A DNA stretch of 64,000 nucleotides, taken from assembly GCA_900316235.1 (NCBI GenBank), contig ONCC01000004.1, positions 62,001-126,000 of the forward strand. The letters are read 5' to 3'. Under the pieces are notes generated by a model. That model searched no databases and had not been told where the DNA came from. It was given only the letters and a program-made list of their open reading frames with translations. A program made the translations under genes and the position numbers. Position 1 is the first letter of the stretch. Every line of letters starts with the position of its first letter. Of the stretch, positions 1 to 9,386 are shown piece after piece. Source of the stretch: an uncultured Bacteroidales bacterium (GTDB taxonomy: Bacteria; Bacteroidota; Bacteroidia; Bacteroidales; P3).

Positions 1-1
1 C

Positions 2-103
2 TTTGTCTTTTCCGAGCCTTTCTCTCCCCGCTTATTGCTCGGTATTGTGCTCATTCTCACTGCTGTTACGCTTGTTGTTCTTTCCAAGGCTCGCCGTTCC
101 TAA
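2..103 (+). CDS. C-terminal end of an integral membrane protein, possibly EamA/DMT-type transporter (partial)
   Basis: The window opens inside a reading frame that stays open from base 2 to a TAA at 101-103. The 33 visible residues contain one hydrophobic helix (about residues 11-28) ending in a basic tail (SKARRS). A short acidic FSEPF stretch before the last helix resembles the last-helix region of EamA-family drug/metabolite exporters, but too little is visible to name a substrate. The gene starts upstream of the window. Confidence 0.5.
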   Translation, partial: FVFSEPFSPRLLLGIVLILTAVTLVVLSKARRS

Positions 104-134
104 CGGCCTGTGGCACAAGAAAACCGACTCCTTT

Positions 135-166
135 TTTGGTCACGTCGAAAAAATTTCTTATCTTTG
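135..166 (+). promoter_or_regulatory. Bacteroidota-type promoter of the fimbrillin-like lipoprotein gene
   Basis: TTTG at 135-138 and TATCTTTG at 159-166 are 20 bp apart, matching the -33/-7 consensus of the Bacteroidota primary sigma factor. The implied transcript start (about 172) excludes an in-frame ATG at 136 and supports the start at 184. Confidence 0.7.
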
Positions 167-183
167 CAGTCGAAAAAACCAAC

Positions 184-1473
184 ATGGATATGAGTACTGC
201 AATTTTGAAAAAAATGCTGCCTTTTGTCGCTGCCTTAGCGATGGTCGCGTGCAGCAAGGATGATGTACAGGTGATGACTCCCAACGCTACCTTGCAGGTG
301 AAAACAGAAAGCAGCGGAAACGACCCCTCCGTCAGTTATCCCGTGCAGGTGTATGTTTTTCAGGGGAATGAGTGCTGCGCGTTGCAGACCCTCGGCGACG
401 CGGATCAGATGCTCAGCATAGCCCTTGTGGAGGGTACCTATACCCTTTACGCCATTGGCGGAGCTGCTTACACTGACTATGAGCTTCCTTCCCAAAGTGA
501 TGCCACTCCTGCCAGCGTCATCTCTCTCATCAGCGGTCACAGCCATGGCGACCTCATGACGGCCACAGCCACAGCTACCCTCGTCGACGGCGGCACCAAC
601 ACCGTCACCCTCGGTATGGTGCGCAAGGTAATGCTCCTTCAGGAGGTGACTATCAGTCAGGTGCCCACTGCCGCCACCGCCGTCAGCGTTACCATCGCTC
701 CGCTTTGGCAGAATATCACCCTCGACGGCAACTATGACGGCACTGAAGGATCCTCCACTTTCAATCTTGCTCGTCAGGGCAATAGCCGCACATGGACCTC
801 ATCTTCAGAGGTCTACCTCCTGCCTCCTAGTAATCAACCCGCCAGCATCAGCGTGAATATCACTGCTGACGGCATTACCCAGAGCTACACCTATAGTTCC
901 AGTGATGAGCTGGACGCCGGATACAAGATCACTATCGAAGGTACCTACAACGAGGCCATTGGGGTGACTCTCGCCGGTACCATCACCGGCGCTACCTGGC
1001 AGGGAGAGCGTACTATCAGTTTTGATTTCAATAGTAATGGCACTAGCGGTGGCGGTAGTGGTGGCAGCGGGACGAGCACCCTTCCCGCTGCGGGCGACAC
1101 CTATCTGGGGTGCTATGTGCTTTCTTCTGAGGAGGCTACCGACGGGCAGAGTGCAGTAGTAACGCTCCTCTCGCCGTCGGATCTCTATAGTCAACCCACA
1201 GAGACTGCGGTGACTGCCGCACTGGCCGGCTGCTCTGTCGACGGTGTTACCGGATGGGCAGTGCCGACCAAGGAGCAGACACAGCTGATCGAACCCCATC
1301 TGCTTGTGGCCGAACCTTCCTCCTGCGGGAAAAAGTATCTCTACCGCAAGACTGCCACAAGTTTTGGCTACCGCCAGTTCGGTTCTAGTGATGCAACTTC
1401 CTGGCCTGATGCACAATCCGGCACTACCTACCGCCTTCGTCCTGTCGCCGTGATGACAGTCACGGCCGAATGA
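184..1473 (+). CDS. Fimbrillin-like surface lipoprotein, function unknown
   Basis: 429 residues. The N-terminus has a type II signal peptide with a lipobox ending in VACSKDD, so the protein should be lipidated and exported. The body is rich in Thr/Ser/Gly and alternating hydrophobic residues, as expected of beta sandwiches. The segment after the lipobox (hydrophobic strand, EGTYTLYAIGG) resembles fimbrillin/Mfa-like lipoproteins. A Gly/Ser linker (GGGSGGSG, about residues 297-304) separates this from a C-terminal domain of about 120 residues with WAVPT and YRLRPV motifs, reminiscent of C-terminal domains of other Bacteroidales fimbrillin-like proteins. The start at 184 follows from the promoter at 135-166. 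It appears to be monocistronic, followed by a large palindrome. The fimbrillin assignment is by resemblance only. Confidence 0.65.
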   Translation: MDMSTAILKKMLPFVAALAMVACSKDDVQVMTPNATLQVKTESSGNDPSVSYPVQVYVFQGNECCALQTLGDADQMLSIALVEGTYTLYAIGGAAYTDYELPSQSDATPASVISLISGHSHGDLMTATATATLVDGGTNTVTLGMVRKVMLLQEVTISQVPTAATAVSVTIAPLWQNITLDGNYDGTEGSSTFNLARQGNSRTWTSSSEVYLLPPSNQPASISVNITADGITQSYTYSSSDELDAGYKITIEGTYNEAIGVTLAGTITGATWQGERTISFDFNSNGTSGGGSGGSGTSTLPAAGDTYLGCYVLSSEEATDGQSAVVTLLSPSDLYSQPTETAVTAALAGCSVDGVTGWAVPTKEQTQLIEPHLLVAEPSSCGKKYLYRKTATSFGYRQFGSSDATSWPDAQSGTTYRLRPVAVMTVTAE

Positions 1474-1521
1474 AAAAGACAATTTTTAACAGTTTTATAA
1501 CTTATTTATACTAAGTATCTT

Positions 1522-1603
1522 CTACCTACCATGTCCCTACCAACTCCTACCCAACTCCTACCGCGGTAGGAGTTGATAGGGTGATGGTAGGGTGGTGATA
1601 GGT
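1522..1603. repeat. Large intergenic palindrome, CTACC/GGTAG family, copy 1
   Basis: Two arms of about 40 bases meet at CTACC-GC-GGTAG (1559-1568). The left arm is a run of CTACC words about 10-11 bases apart; the right arm mirrors it with GGTAG words. It lies between the lipoprotein gene and aroE. Related copies are at 10037, 28414 and 35724. It could act as a terminator of the lipoprotein gene, but there is no clear T tract. Confidence 0.8.
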
Positions 1604-1668
1604 GCAAAAAAGATGGTTGTTGGTTTGTAAATGGATATAAATATATTGTTTTGATTTGATATAAAATA

Positions 1669-2418
1669 ATGGAAATAAAACATTTCGGGTTGATAGGCTG
1701 TCGGTTGGGGCACTCTTTTTCGCAGGAATGGTTCTCCCGCAAGTTTGCGGAGCTGGGCCTGAAAAAATACTCTTATGAGCTTTTCGAACTTCCCTCTGTC
1801 GATGGACTGAAGGAGTGGGCGTTACGGATGGGCCTCTCGGGGTTTAATGTGACGGTACCCTACAAGCTAGCGGTTATCCCGCAACTCGATGAACTTGATG
1901 AGGTGGCTGCTTCCGTTGGTGCTGTCAACTGCGTAACGATTGAAAACGAACGTCTTATTGGGCATAATACCGACGCTCCGGCCTTTCAACAGACGTTGGA
2001 TGAGGGGGAGAGGAAAGCATTTGTGATGGGGACGGGAGGAGCGGCTCGTGCGGTGGCTTATGCGTTGGAACAAAGGAATATAGACTATAAATTTGTCTCG
2101 CGTACTCCTGAGAAGCACCCCAGAGCTATCTCCTATGACGAGATGCGGCAGGAGGCATGGAAGCACCCCAGGTTGTTGATTGTGAATGCCACGCCGGTGG
2201 GCATGTACCCGGAGGTGGATTCTACGCCGCTGGGGCTACAGGCACCGGAAGGTGATGTGTTGGTTTACGACCTCATCTACAATCCGTCGCCGACGAGGTT
2301 GCTGCGCGAGGCGGCGGCACTGGGAATGAGGACGAAGGATGGCCTTGAGATGCTCCATCTGCAGGCTGACCTGAGTTGGAAAATTTGGGAGAATAAGGAA
2401 ATTGGAATTAAGAATTGA
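1669..2418 (+). CDS. aroE: Shikimate dehydrogenase
   Basis: 249 residues, close to the usual AroE length. It reduces 3-dehydroshikimate to shikimate with NADPH in cytoplasmic aromatic amino-acid biosynthesis. Visible motifs: substrate-binding GHSFSQ (14-19), NVTVPYK with the catalytic lysine K66, NTD with D102, the nucleotide-binding loop GTGGAARA (121-128), NATPVGM and a C-terminal DGLEMLHLQA. The residues after NTD (APAF) differ from the more common GxG form. The ATG at 1669 is preceded by an AT-rich leader. The next gene has its own promoter. Confidence 0.93.
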   Translation: MEIKHFGLIGCRLGHSFSQEWFSRKFAELGLKKYSYELFELPSVDGLKEWALRMGLSGFNVTVPYKLAVIPQLDELDEVAASVGAVNCVTIENERLIGHNTDAPAFQQTLDEGERKAFVMGTGGAARAVAYALEQRNIDYKFVSRTPEKHPRAISYDEMRQEAWKHPRLLIVNATPVGMYPEVDSTPLGLQAPEGDVLVYDLIYNPSPTRLLREAAALGMRTKDGLEMLHLQADLSWKIWENKEIGIKN

Positions 2419-2429
2419 GAATTTTTGAG

Positions 2430-2437
2430 TATTTTTG
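2430..2437 (+). promoter_or_regulatory. -7 promoter element before the endonuclease/exonuclease/phosphatase gene
   Basis: TATTTTTG at 2430-2437 matches the TAnnTTTG element. It lies between the aroE stop and the next gene and places the transcript start near 2443, so the ATG at 2450 rather than the in-frame ATG at 2435 is the likely start. Confidence 0.55.
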
Positions 2438-2449
2438 CATTTTGATGTT

Positions 2450-3517
2450 ATGAAGATAATACGCGTCATACTGCTGGTACTCAATATTCTTGCTGCTCTA
2501 GGTCTGGTGGCTACCACCCTAGCAGGTGTTGTCGCACCGTCGAAGAACATCCTTCCATCGGTGCTGGCTTATGGTTATCTGCCGATGTTGGGGGTGAATA
2601 TTCTCTTCCTGCTATTGTGGCTTTTTATGGGCAAATGGCAGTTCCTTGTCTCCACCGTTGCCATTGTGGCACGCTTCTCGTTCGTAGGACTTTTCTTCCA
2701 AATTGGTGGCACCTCTACCGTCCCGTCGGCAGAGGAGCATCCAGGCATGGTGACATTGATGACTTTCAACCTTCACAACTTCGGGGGTGATGGATTCGAG
2801 TCCACTCCGAAAGACAGTTGTGCATTGGCGTTCTTCGAACTGCTGAGGAAGGAACAGCCTATGGTACTATGTCTGCAGGAATATAGTGCAGTTGGTGGTC
2901 TTAATGTTACTGATACCCTGAAACTTATGGGGTATAACCATTTCTACGGAGCCCATGGCTCTAATGATAATCCCAGCGGCACGGTGGTTTTCTCGAAGTT
3001 ACCCATCACTTTTGTGAAGAGGGTCGACCAGCAGAAAGTCCTTGTGGAGATCATGAATGACGACAAGCCTTTCCGCCTGCTCTGCGTCCACATGGACAGC
3101 TACTCGTTCGACCTTGATGATCGCAATGACATCGAGCAGATGGCGTATCTGAAAATCGACTCCATGTCGCATCGAACGATGAGCAAAGCGAAAGAGACGG
3201 TAATCCGCCATGAGACGGAATGGGAGGAACAGTTGCGTCCGCTTATTAGCGACTGCAGCCTGCCGCTCGTGATGGCGGGCGACATGAACGATATCCCCGC
3301 TTCATTCCTCTACAGTCAGATTACCCGCTACCTGGAGGATACCTATCGAGACGAAGGTCTCGGCTTTGGCACGACTTACAACGGCAGTTTTCCCCGATTC
3401 CGCATCGATATGGTGTTCCGTTCGAAAGAGTTCACTACCCTCAGCTACCACCGTATAAAGAGTCCTATTTCAGACCATTACCCAGTGATGGTATCATTAG
3501 AAATGAAAGCCGAATGA
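2450..3517 (+). CDS. Membrane-anchored endonuclease/exonuclease/phosphatase family protein
   Basis: 355 residues. About 80 N-terminal residues form three hydrophobic segments, followed by an EEP (DNase I-like) phosphoesterase domain. Catalytic motifs are visible: MTFNLHNF, LCLQEYS with the metal-binding Glu, the CVHMDSY strand, AGDMND and the C-terminal SDHYPV with the active-site His. Family members hydrolyse phosphodiester or phosphate ester bonds; many Bacteroidota genomes carry this membrane-anchored form with unknown substrate. Its last four bases overlap the start of nth, so the two are probably co-transcribed. Confidence 0.85.
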   Translation: MKIIRVILLVLNILAALGLVATTLAGVVAPSKNILPSVLAYGYLPMLGVNILFLLLWLFMGKWQFLVSTVAIVARFSFVGLFFQIGGTSTVPSAEEHPGMVTLMTFNLHNFGGDGFESTPKDSCALAFFELLRKEQPMVLCLQEYSAVGGLNVTDTLKLMGYNHFYGAHGSNDNPSGTVVFSKLPITFVKRVDQQKVLVEIMNDDKPFRLLCVHMDSYSFDLDDRNDIEQMAYLKIDSMSHRTMSKAKETVIRHETEWEEQLRPLISDCSLPLVMAGDMNDIPASFLYSQITRYLEDTYRDEGLGFGTTYNGSFPRFRIDMVFRSKEFTTLSYHRIKSPISDHYPVMVSLEMKAE

Positions 3518-4161
3518 GAAAACAGGAACAATATGACCGTGTAATCGAGCGTTTCGAGGAGGCGATGCCGGTGGCGGAGACGGAATTACACTATGAGACT
3601 CCGTTTCAGCTGCTTGTTGCTGTCATTTTGTCGGCACAATGTACTGACAAGCGGGTGAATATGGTGACGCCATCCCTCTTCAAGGCTTATCCCAATGCTG
3701 AGGCTATGGCCAAAGCTACGCCTGAGGAGATCTTTGAGTACGTGCATTCTGTCTCATACCCTAACAACAAGAGCAAGCATCTTGCCGCGATGGCGCGCAT
3801 GCTGGAAAGTGAATTCGGTGGCGTGGTGCCCGAGAGCATTGATGAGTTGCAGCGTTTGCCTGGCGTGGGACGCAAGACTGCCAATGTCATCGCTGCTGTT
3901 GTTTTTGAACAGCCTGCCATGCCGGTGGATACCCATGTCTTCCGCGTCTCCAACCGCATCGGTCTCACCCACAATTCCAAGACGCCGCTTGAGACCGAGC
4001 GCGAATTGGTGAAACATATTCCTCCCAAGAAGATTCCTACTGCCCACCATTGGCTTATCCTTCATGGCCGTTATGTCTGTCAGGCGCGCAAACCGAAATG
4101 TGGCGAATGCTGTATCAGTGACCTATGTGACTATAATAAGAGGAAAGGAGGTTGCTCATGA
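3514..4161 (+). CDS. nth: Endonuclease III (DNA glycosylase/AP lyase)
   Basis: 215 residues, normal for Nth. It removes oxidised pyrimidines and cleaves the abasic site in base excision repair. The helix-hairpin-helix LPGVGRKTA carries the catalytic Lys (K121), VDTHVFRV carries the catalytic Asp (D139), and four cysteines (C189, C196, C199, C205) in the C-X6-C-X2-C-X5-C pattern bind the 4Fe-4S cluster. It overlaps the EEP gene upstream by 4 bases and the BatA-like gene downstream by 4 bases, so this is a tight operon. Confidence 0.95.
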   Translation: MRKQEQYDRVIERFEEAMPVAETELHYETPFQLLVAVILSAQCTDKRVNMVTPSLFKAYPNAEAMAKATPEEIFEYVHSVSYPNNKSKHLAAMARMLESEFGGVVPESIDELQRLPGVGRKTANVIAAVVFEQPAMPVDTHVFRVSNRIGLTHNSKTPLETERELVKHIPPKKIPTAHHWLILHGRYVCQARKPKCGECCISDLCDYNKRKGGCS

Positions 4162-6182
4162 TTTTTGCCAATCCGCTTTTCCTTTGGGGATTGCTAGCTT
4201 TGGCCATCCCCGTGGCGGTCCACCTTTTCCAGTTCCGTCGCTATAAGAAGGTATATTTTAGCAATGTGGATCGCTTGAGCGAGTTGCGTAGCGAGAGCCG
4301 CAGGCAGAGTGAGTTGCGACGCTGGCTGGTGCTTCTCATGCGCTGTCTAGCTATTATCTTTCTGGTGCTGGCCTTTGCCCAGCCCACCCTCCCCGGCAAG
4401 GGACAGTCCCTGCATTCGGGCGCCACGGTGATTAGCGTTTACCTCGACAACTCTTTCAGCATGGAGAACAGCAGCAGTGACGGAAACCAGTTGGAGATGG
4501 CCAAGGAGAAAGCACGTGAGATTGTTTCCGCATACCGTCAGGGAGATCGCTACCAGTTGCTGTCTAACACGATGAGTGGGGATGAATTTCGCTGGCTGAG
4601 CCGTGAAGAGTTTCTCGATGCTGTCGATGCGTTGTCTATAGCCCCCGCCAGTCGCCGCATCAGTGAGGTGGTCACGCGCCAAAGGGATTTCATGTGTCAA
4701 AGTGGTGCCGCCAACCGTCACGCTTACCTTGTCAGCGACTTCCAGCGTTCCGCTGCCGACTTGGCGGCGTTGCCGTCCGATAGCCTGATTCATTTCACAT
4801 TTGTTCCCCTTGAGGGTGTGGCTACTGATAATATCTATATCGACACGTTGCGCCTCGATGCCCCCGCCTATTTTGTCGGAGGCAGCGTCACCGTAGAGGC
4901 TGCGGTATATAATGGCGGCAGCGTGGATGTTGAGAAAATACCGATCCGCCTCATTGTGAATGGCAGGGAGCGCGCCCTCGCTACTTTGGATATTCCTGCC
5001 GGAAGCTCCGCAAAGGCCGCTATGCATTTTACTATTGATAGTGCCGGTTGGCTCGATGGAAGGGTGGAGTTGACCGATTATCCCATCACCTTCGATGACC
5101 ACTATTATTTCACACTGTTGGCTGGTAGCCGCATCAATGTGTTGCAGGTCGACGGAGGCGCTCCTAATGAAAACTTGCAAAAATTGTTCTCCGACGATTC
5201 CTCTGTGATGTATCGGCAGGGACCGCTGCCCTCCGACTTGTCGGACTTCAACTTTATTGTCCTGAATGAGCCAAGAGAGTTGTCGTCGGGGTTGGCACAG
5301 GCTATGTCTGTTTGGGTGGAACAAGGAGGTTCCTTGTTGCTTATTCCGCCTGCCGACGGCAAGACTGAGTTACTGAATACCTTGCTGTCACTTGTGCAGG
5401 CTCCACGTCTCGACCGCTGGGTGAAACAGCCAGTCAAGGCGTCGATGATTGACATTCATTGCAGTCTCTATCGTGGTGTCTTCAATGGCAGTAGTGACGA
5501 GATGGAGATGCCGCTCGTCCAAGGCCATTATTCTACGAATAGCCAAGGCGCTGTGAGACAGAACATCATTACGCTAGCTGACGGCACAAGCCTTCTCTCG
5601 TTGACTCCTTATGGAGACGGACGCCTCTATCTTGTCACCACCCCTCTCACCGTCGAGTGGACCGATTTTGTGGCACAGACGCTGTTTGTTCCTACATTAT
5701 ATAATATGGCGTTGTATAGCCGTCCGCAGTTAGATGTTGCCCATGTTCTTGGAGACGACAATCCTATCTTTCTTCAGGGTTCTTACAATCCATCGGGTAC
5801 ACCACAAGCACTCATAGAACCCCATTCGCGGTTTTCGATTCTGCCCGACATTCGCCGTCAGGGAAACCGCAATATCCTTCTGCCGCACGGTGAGCTCAAT
5901 GCCGACGGAATATATTTCCTTGGCGGCAATGAACATCTGGCATTCAATTATTCGCGTCAGGAGTCGCAACTGGATTTCCTTTCGCGGTCGGAGATAGAAG
6001 ACCTTCTTGACGGTCGTCAGGGATATACGTTGGTCCGCAATGCCGCCAAGCCTCTCGACCAGGAAATTCGTTCGCGTGAGGGAGGCACTTCCCTTTGGCG
6101 TTGGTGTCTTTTGATTGCCCTTGTGGCCCTGTTGACAGAGACAATATTGCTTAGATTATGCTCCTTCAAGTCGAAAAAATAG
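4158..6182 (+). CDS. BatA N-terminal domain / VWA-like membrane protein
   Basis: 674 residues. The N-terminus (IFANPLFLWGLLALAIPVAVHL, two membrane segments within residues 1-75) is the BatA/aerotolerance-type N-terminal domain common in Bacteroidota. It is followed by a von Willebrand factor A-like region with a metal-site motif DNSFS, a large soluble periplasmic part and a C-terminal membrane helix (about 650-670). Such proteins are conserved but poorly understood and are thought to take part in envelope complexes. The ATG at 4158 overlaps the nth stop (ATGA); an ATG six bases upstream is less likely. Its end overlaps the ABC ATPase gene by 25 bases, suggesting translational coupling. Confidence 0.8.
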   Translation: MIFANPLFLWGLLALAIPVAVHLFQFRRYKKVYFSNVDRLSELRSESRRQSELRRWLVLLMRCLAIIFLVLAFAQPTLPGKGQSLHSGATVISVYLDNSFSMENSSSDGNQLEMAKEKAREIVSAYRQGDRYQLLSNTMSGDEFRWLSREEFLDAVDALSIAPASRRISEVVTRQRDFMCQSGAANRHAYLVSDFQRSAADLAALPSDSLIHFTFVPLEGVATDNIYIDTLRLDAPAYFVGGSVTVEAAVYNGGSVDVEKIPIRLIVNGRERALATLDIPAGSSAKAAMHFTIDSAGWLDGRVELTDYPITFDDHYYFTLLAGSRINVLQVDGGAPNENLQKLFSDDSSVMYRQGPLPSDLSDFNFIVLNEPRELSSGLAQAMSVWVEQGGSLLLIPPADGKTELLNTLLSLVQAPRLDRWVKQPVKASMIDIHCSLYRGVFNGSSDEMEMPLVQGHYSTNSQGAVRQNIITLADGTSLLSLTPYGDGRLYLVTTPLTVEWTDFVAQTLFVPTLYNMALYSRPQLDVAHVLGDDNPIFLQGSYNPSGTPQALIEPHSRFSILPDIRRQGNRNILLPHGELNADGIYFLGGNEHLAFNYSRQESQLDFLSRSEIEDLLDGRQGYTLVRNAAKPLDQEIRSREGGTSLWRWCLLIALVALLTETILLRLCSFKSKK

Positions 6183-6769
6183 AAAAATCCTATGGCGACC
6201 ATTGCGTCCTTGATGGTCTGAGTTTCACCGTTGACAGGTGTGAAGTGGTGGGAATTATGGGGGCCAATGGTGCAGGGAAGACGACATTGCTGCGTATCAT
6301 CAACTGCCTTCTCGAGGCTGACGGAGGTCAGGTCCTCTTTGAAGGATATCCTATGACACGCAACGATTTGGAGGTGGTGGGCTATCTGCCCGAGGAGCGT
6401 GGACTCTACCGTCGCATGCGTGTGGGAGAACAGGTGCTATATTTGGCGCAACTCAAAGGTATGTCGAGGAAGGAGGCTGAGGAGTCGGCGCATGAATGGT
6501 TCCGGCGACTTGGAGCCGAGGATTGGTGGAAGAAACCGGCCTCAAAACTAAGTAAGGGCATGCAGCAAAAGGTACAGTTCATCGCGGCTGTCGTCCATCG
6601 ACCCCGATTGCTGATTCTCGATGAGCCGTTCTCGGGTTTCGATAGTGAGAATGCTACTATGCTGCGACGTGAGATTGAACGGCTCAGCGCCGAGGGCACA
6701 GCCATCTTGCTGTCTACCCACAATGCAGAAGCTGCCCGTGATCTCTGCACTAAAATTATCAAGCTATGA
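6158..6769 (+). CDS. ABC transporter ATP-binding protein
   Basis: 203 residues, a single nucleotide-binding domain. Walker A GANGAGKT (35-42, K41), signature LSKGMQQ, Walker B LLILDEPFSGFD and a switch His (LSTHN) are all present. Together with the next gene, which overlaps by 4 bases, it forms an exporter of the NatA/NatB (ABC-2) type; substrate unknown. Confidence 0.88.
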   Translation: MLLQVEKIEKSYGDHCVLDGLSFTVDRCEVVGIMGANGAGKTTLLRIINCLLEADGGQVLFEGYPMTRNDLEVVGYLPEERGLYRRMRVGEQVLYLAQLKGMSRKEAEESAHEWFRRLGAEDWWKKPASKLSKGMQQKVQFIAAVVHRPRLLILDEPFSGFDSENATMLRREIERLSAEGTAILLSTHNAEAARDLCTKIIKL

Positions 6770-8037
6770 AAAAGATTCTGCTCATCCTCGCCCGCGAATG
6801 CTGTCTGCGTCTCCGTCGCCCCTCCTTCTGGGTGCTCACCCTCTTGGTGCCCCTGCTGCTGGCTGCCCTCTATGCGTTGCCTGTCATCGCCGCCAACCGC
6901 AGTGCGGAGCAGGCAGAGGTGCTGGTGGTCGACGAGACAGGTCTTTTCGAGCACTCCATGAGGCCTACCGAAGAGGTTGCATTCCGTGCGATGCCCGATA
7001 TTGCCTATGCCCGTGGCCAGATGGAGAAGGACGACGCCATCGACGCCATACTCTTCATACCCATGCGCGAGACCACCATTCCTCGCGACGCTTTTTTATA
7101 CCATCGCAGCTCCACGCCGCCGCTGGCGTTGCAACAGTACATTGGCGGACAGCTTCAGATGTTGCTCCGCAATGCCATCCTTGAGGATGTCTATCAGCTT
7201 GATCCCGAGGTCTACCATTCCGTCTCTACCACCGACATACGTCTCCACACACAAGATGCCGCCACTGGACGCGAGAGTTTCGCCCACGTGAAGAGTGTTG
7301 TGGCTATCGTCTTGGCGGTGCTCATGGTGCTGGCACTTATCATCTTTGGTGTCCAGGTGATGCGCAGCGTGCAAGAGGAGAAGGCTACACGTGTAGCCGA
7401 GATTGTGGCTTCGTCGGTGCATCCGGTGCAACTGATGGTGGGCAAGGTGGGAGGTGTGGCACTGACGGCAGTGACTCAGCTGGTGCTGTGGGTGATGCTC
7501 ACCACCGCTGCCATCGGGGGTATTCAGGCTGCCCATCCCGACCTCTTCGCTCAAGCCCGCGAACAACAGTCGGTTCGTACTCTGGCCACCAAAGGCTCCG
7601 AGGCCACTGCGCAGTATAATACATCTGTTCAGCTTGTCGACGAGACGGTGCAAGGACTTACCGCCATCAACTTGCCGCTGGTGGCAGGCCTTTTCCTTCT
7701 CTTCTTCCTCCTGGGATACCTCCTCTACGGAGCCCTCCTCGCAGCCCTTGCGGCAAGGCTCGACAGCGATGCCGACGCTTTCCAGTGGGTGCTTCTCTTC
7801 CTGTCGCCATTGCTCTTGGTGCTGATGCTGATACCGCTGATTGTCCAGTCTCCCGACGGCCTCCTGGCCCAATGTCTCAGTGTCGTTCCCTTCACCGCTC
7901 CCGCAGCCATGCTGCTGCGCCTGCCGTTCGGCATCGCCGTCTGGCAGGTCATCCTCGCGGTCGTTCTGCTGGTGCTGACGTTCCTCATGGCCGCCACCCT
8001 CGCCGCCAGGGTCTACCGCCGCCATCTGGTGAAATAA
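6766..8037 (+). CDS. ABC-2 type permease (NatB-like)
   Basis: 423 residues. One N-terminal membrane helix (about 20-40), a large extracytoplasmic domain, then five or six helices in the C-terminal half (from about residue 178). This layout is typical of ABC-2 permeases of the NatB family that pair with a single ATPase. The ATGA overlap with the ATPase gene supports this partnership. Substrate not predictable. Confidence 0.85.
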   Translation: MKKILLILARECCLRLRRPSFWVLTLLVPLLLAALYALPVIAANRSAEQAEVLVVDETGLFEHSMRPTEEVAFRAMPDIAYARGQMEKDDAIDAILFIPMRETTIPRDAFLYHRSSTPPLALQQYIGGQLQMLLRNAILEDVYQLDPEVYHSVSTTDIRLHTQDAATGRESFAHVKSVVAIVLAVLMVLALIIFGVQVMRSVQEEKATRVAEIVASSVHPVQLMVGKVGGVALTAVTQLVLWVMLTTAAIGGIQAAHPDLFAQAREQQSVRTLATKGSEATAQYNTSVQLVDETVQGLTAINLPLVAGLFLLFFLLGYLLYGALLAALAARLDSDADAFQWVLLFLSPLLLVLMLIPLIVQSPDGLLAQCLSVVPFTAPAAMLLRLPFGIAVWQVILAVVLLVLTFLMAATLAARVYRRHLVK

Positions 8038-8090
8038 AAAAAAACACTTCCCCTGTCAGATTTCGCCTCAAAAAGGTGTATTATATTGGT

Positions 8091-9386
8091 ATGAGACGGA
8101 AATTGGAATATCTTTTGGTGACGCTGCTCCTGCTGCCGACCGCCGTATGGACGCAGGAGGTGATTGCTTTGCACGGCCGCGTGACCGCTGAAGGCAAGGG
8201 TGTGCCCTATGCGACCATCCAGCTACAGGGCACCTCTGTCGGCGTTTCCTGCAATGACAACGGCGACTACGACCTGAAGCTCCCACCTGGTCATGAGAGC
8301 GACACCTTGGTCATACGCTCGGTGGGCTACATCGGCCACAAAGCCACCGTCGCTCAGTTGCAGAAAAACGGCCATGTGCGTCTCAAAACTCAGGTAGTCG
8401 AACTTCAGGCTGTCGAGGTGACCAGCTTCCGCTCCTCGCGTCACCTGCTGAACGAGGTGGTGGCGCGTATCAAGGACAACTACCATCAGAGCACCGCATG
8501 GTCAACCTTCTTCTACCGCGACTGGCGCACCGTCGACGGCGAACTTTTCCTCTTTGACGAGGCGGTGATGAGCGTCCGTCGCAGCCCCTATTCTCAGTAC
8601 GCCGAAAAACGCGGTTACCGCCTCGACCCTAAGCAACGCGAGATGGAGAGCAACCTCAAGACGCTGCTCCGCCACCGCCTCCTCGTCTGCGACCGAAAGC
8701 TCCTTGAAACCAAGATTATCAAGCCTCTGGGATGCGATCAGATGCTTTCCTACGTCGACGATGAGGACTTCTTCGACCCCGTGGCTACGCCCCAGGCTAG
8801 CTTCGCCCTGGCCAAGCGTATGCTGCGAGAGCATGTTTTCGAGCCGTTGCAGGAATTTACCGCCGATGGCGAGGATTATTATTTTGTCCGTTCCATCGGC
8901 CCCAGCCGCCGGCCCAAGTCGCGCGTGCGCTACGAGTACACCATCCGCAAGCGCGACCTCGCCCTCGTGCGTCTCGTCACCTCGCAAATGCCCCTGCGCT
9001 GTCAGGCTCCCGACGATGCATGGGTCAACTGGTACTACAACACGATGGTCATGGAGGCCGACTCGTCGCTGTGGACCTACGAGGTGCGCGATGGTCACTA
9101 TACGCTGACGCGCTATTTCAACACCAAGAGCTATCACCTCGAGTCGCGCGGCCGCGGCCACGACGGACAGCCGCAGCACTGGCAGCAGTGCCTCGACTGG
9201 GTGCTCACCGATTTCTCTCTCAATCCTGTGCCCGTCGTGGAGCAACCCCTCTCTGTGTATCCGCAGACCCTCGCCGGGGCTTTCGGAAGCAGCGACTTCA
9301 GTCCCGATTTCTGGGGACATTACAACGCTGTTCCCATCGACACCTTGCCCCTGCGTCTCCTCAACGAAAAACTTTCAAAGCCATGA
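8091..9386 (+). CDS. Exported protein with carboxypeptidase-like regulatory domain
   Basis: 431 residues. A signal peptide (residues 1-21) precedes a carboxypeptidase D regulatory-like beta sandwich (LHGRVTAEGKGVPYATIQL, about 25-105), the module also found at the N-terminus of TonB-dependent receptors. The remaining 320 residues are mixed alpha/beta with no motif I recognise. A long frame is open upstream to 7785 inside the permease gene, but the signal peptide fixes the start at 8091. The stop overlaps the next gene as ATGA. Confidence 0.75.
   Translation: MRRKLEYLLVTLLLLPTAVWTQEVIALHGRVTAEGKGVPYATIQLQGTSVGVSCNDNGDYDLKLPPGHESDTLVIRSVGYIGHKATVAQLQKNGHVRLKTQVVELQAVEVTSFRSSRHLLNEVVARIKDNYHQSTAWSTFFYRDWRTVDGELFLFDEAVMSVRRSPYSQYAEKRGYRLDPKQREMESNLKTLLRHRLLVCDRKLLETKIIKPLGCDQMLSYVDDEDFFDPVATPQASFALAKRMLREHVFEPLQEFTADGEDYYFVRSIGPSRRPKSRVRYEYTIRKRDLALVRLVTSQMPLRCQAPDDAWVNWYYNTMVMEADSSLWTYEVRDGHYTLTRYFNTKSYHLESRGRGHDGQPQHWQQCLDWVLTDFSLNPVPVVEQPLSVYPQTLAGAFGSSDFSPDFWGHYNAVPIDTLPLRLLNEKLSKP

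Noticed and set aside
7785-8090. In-frame extension of the 431-residue protein upstream into the permease gene
   Set aside because: The region is the permease gene read in another frame; the signal peptide starts at 8091.
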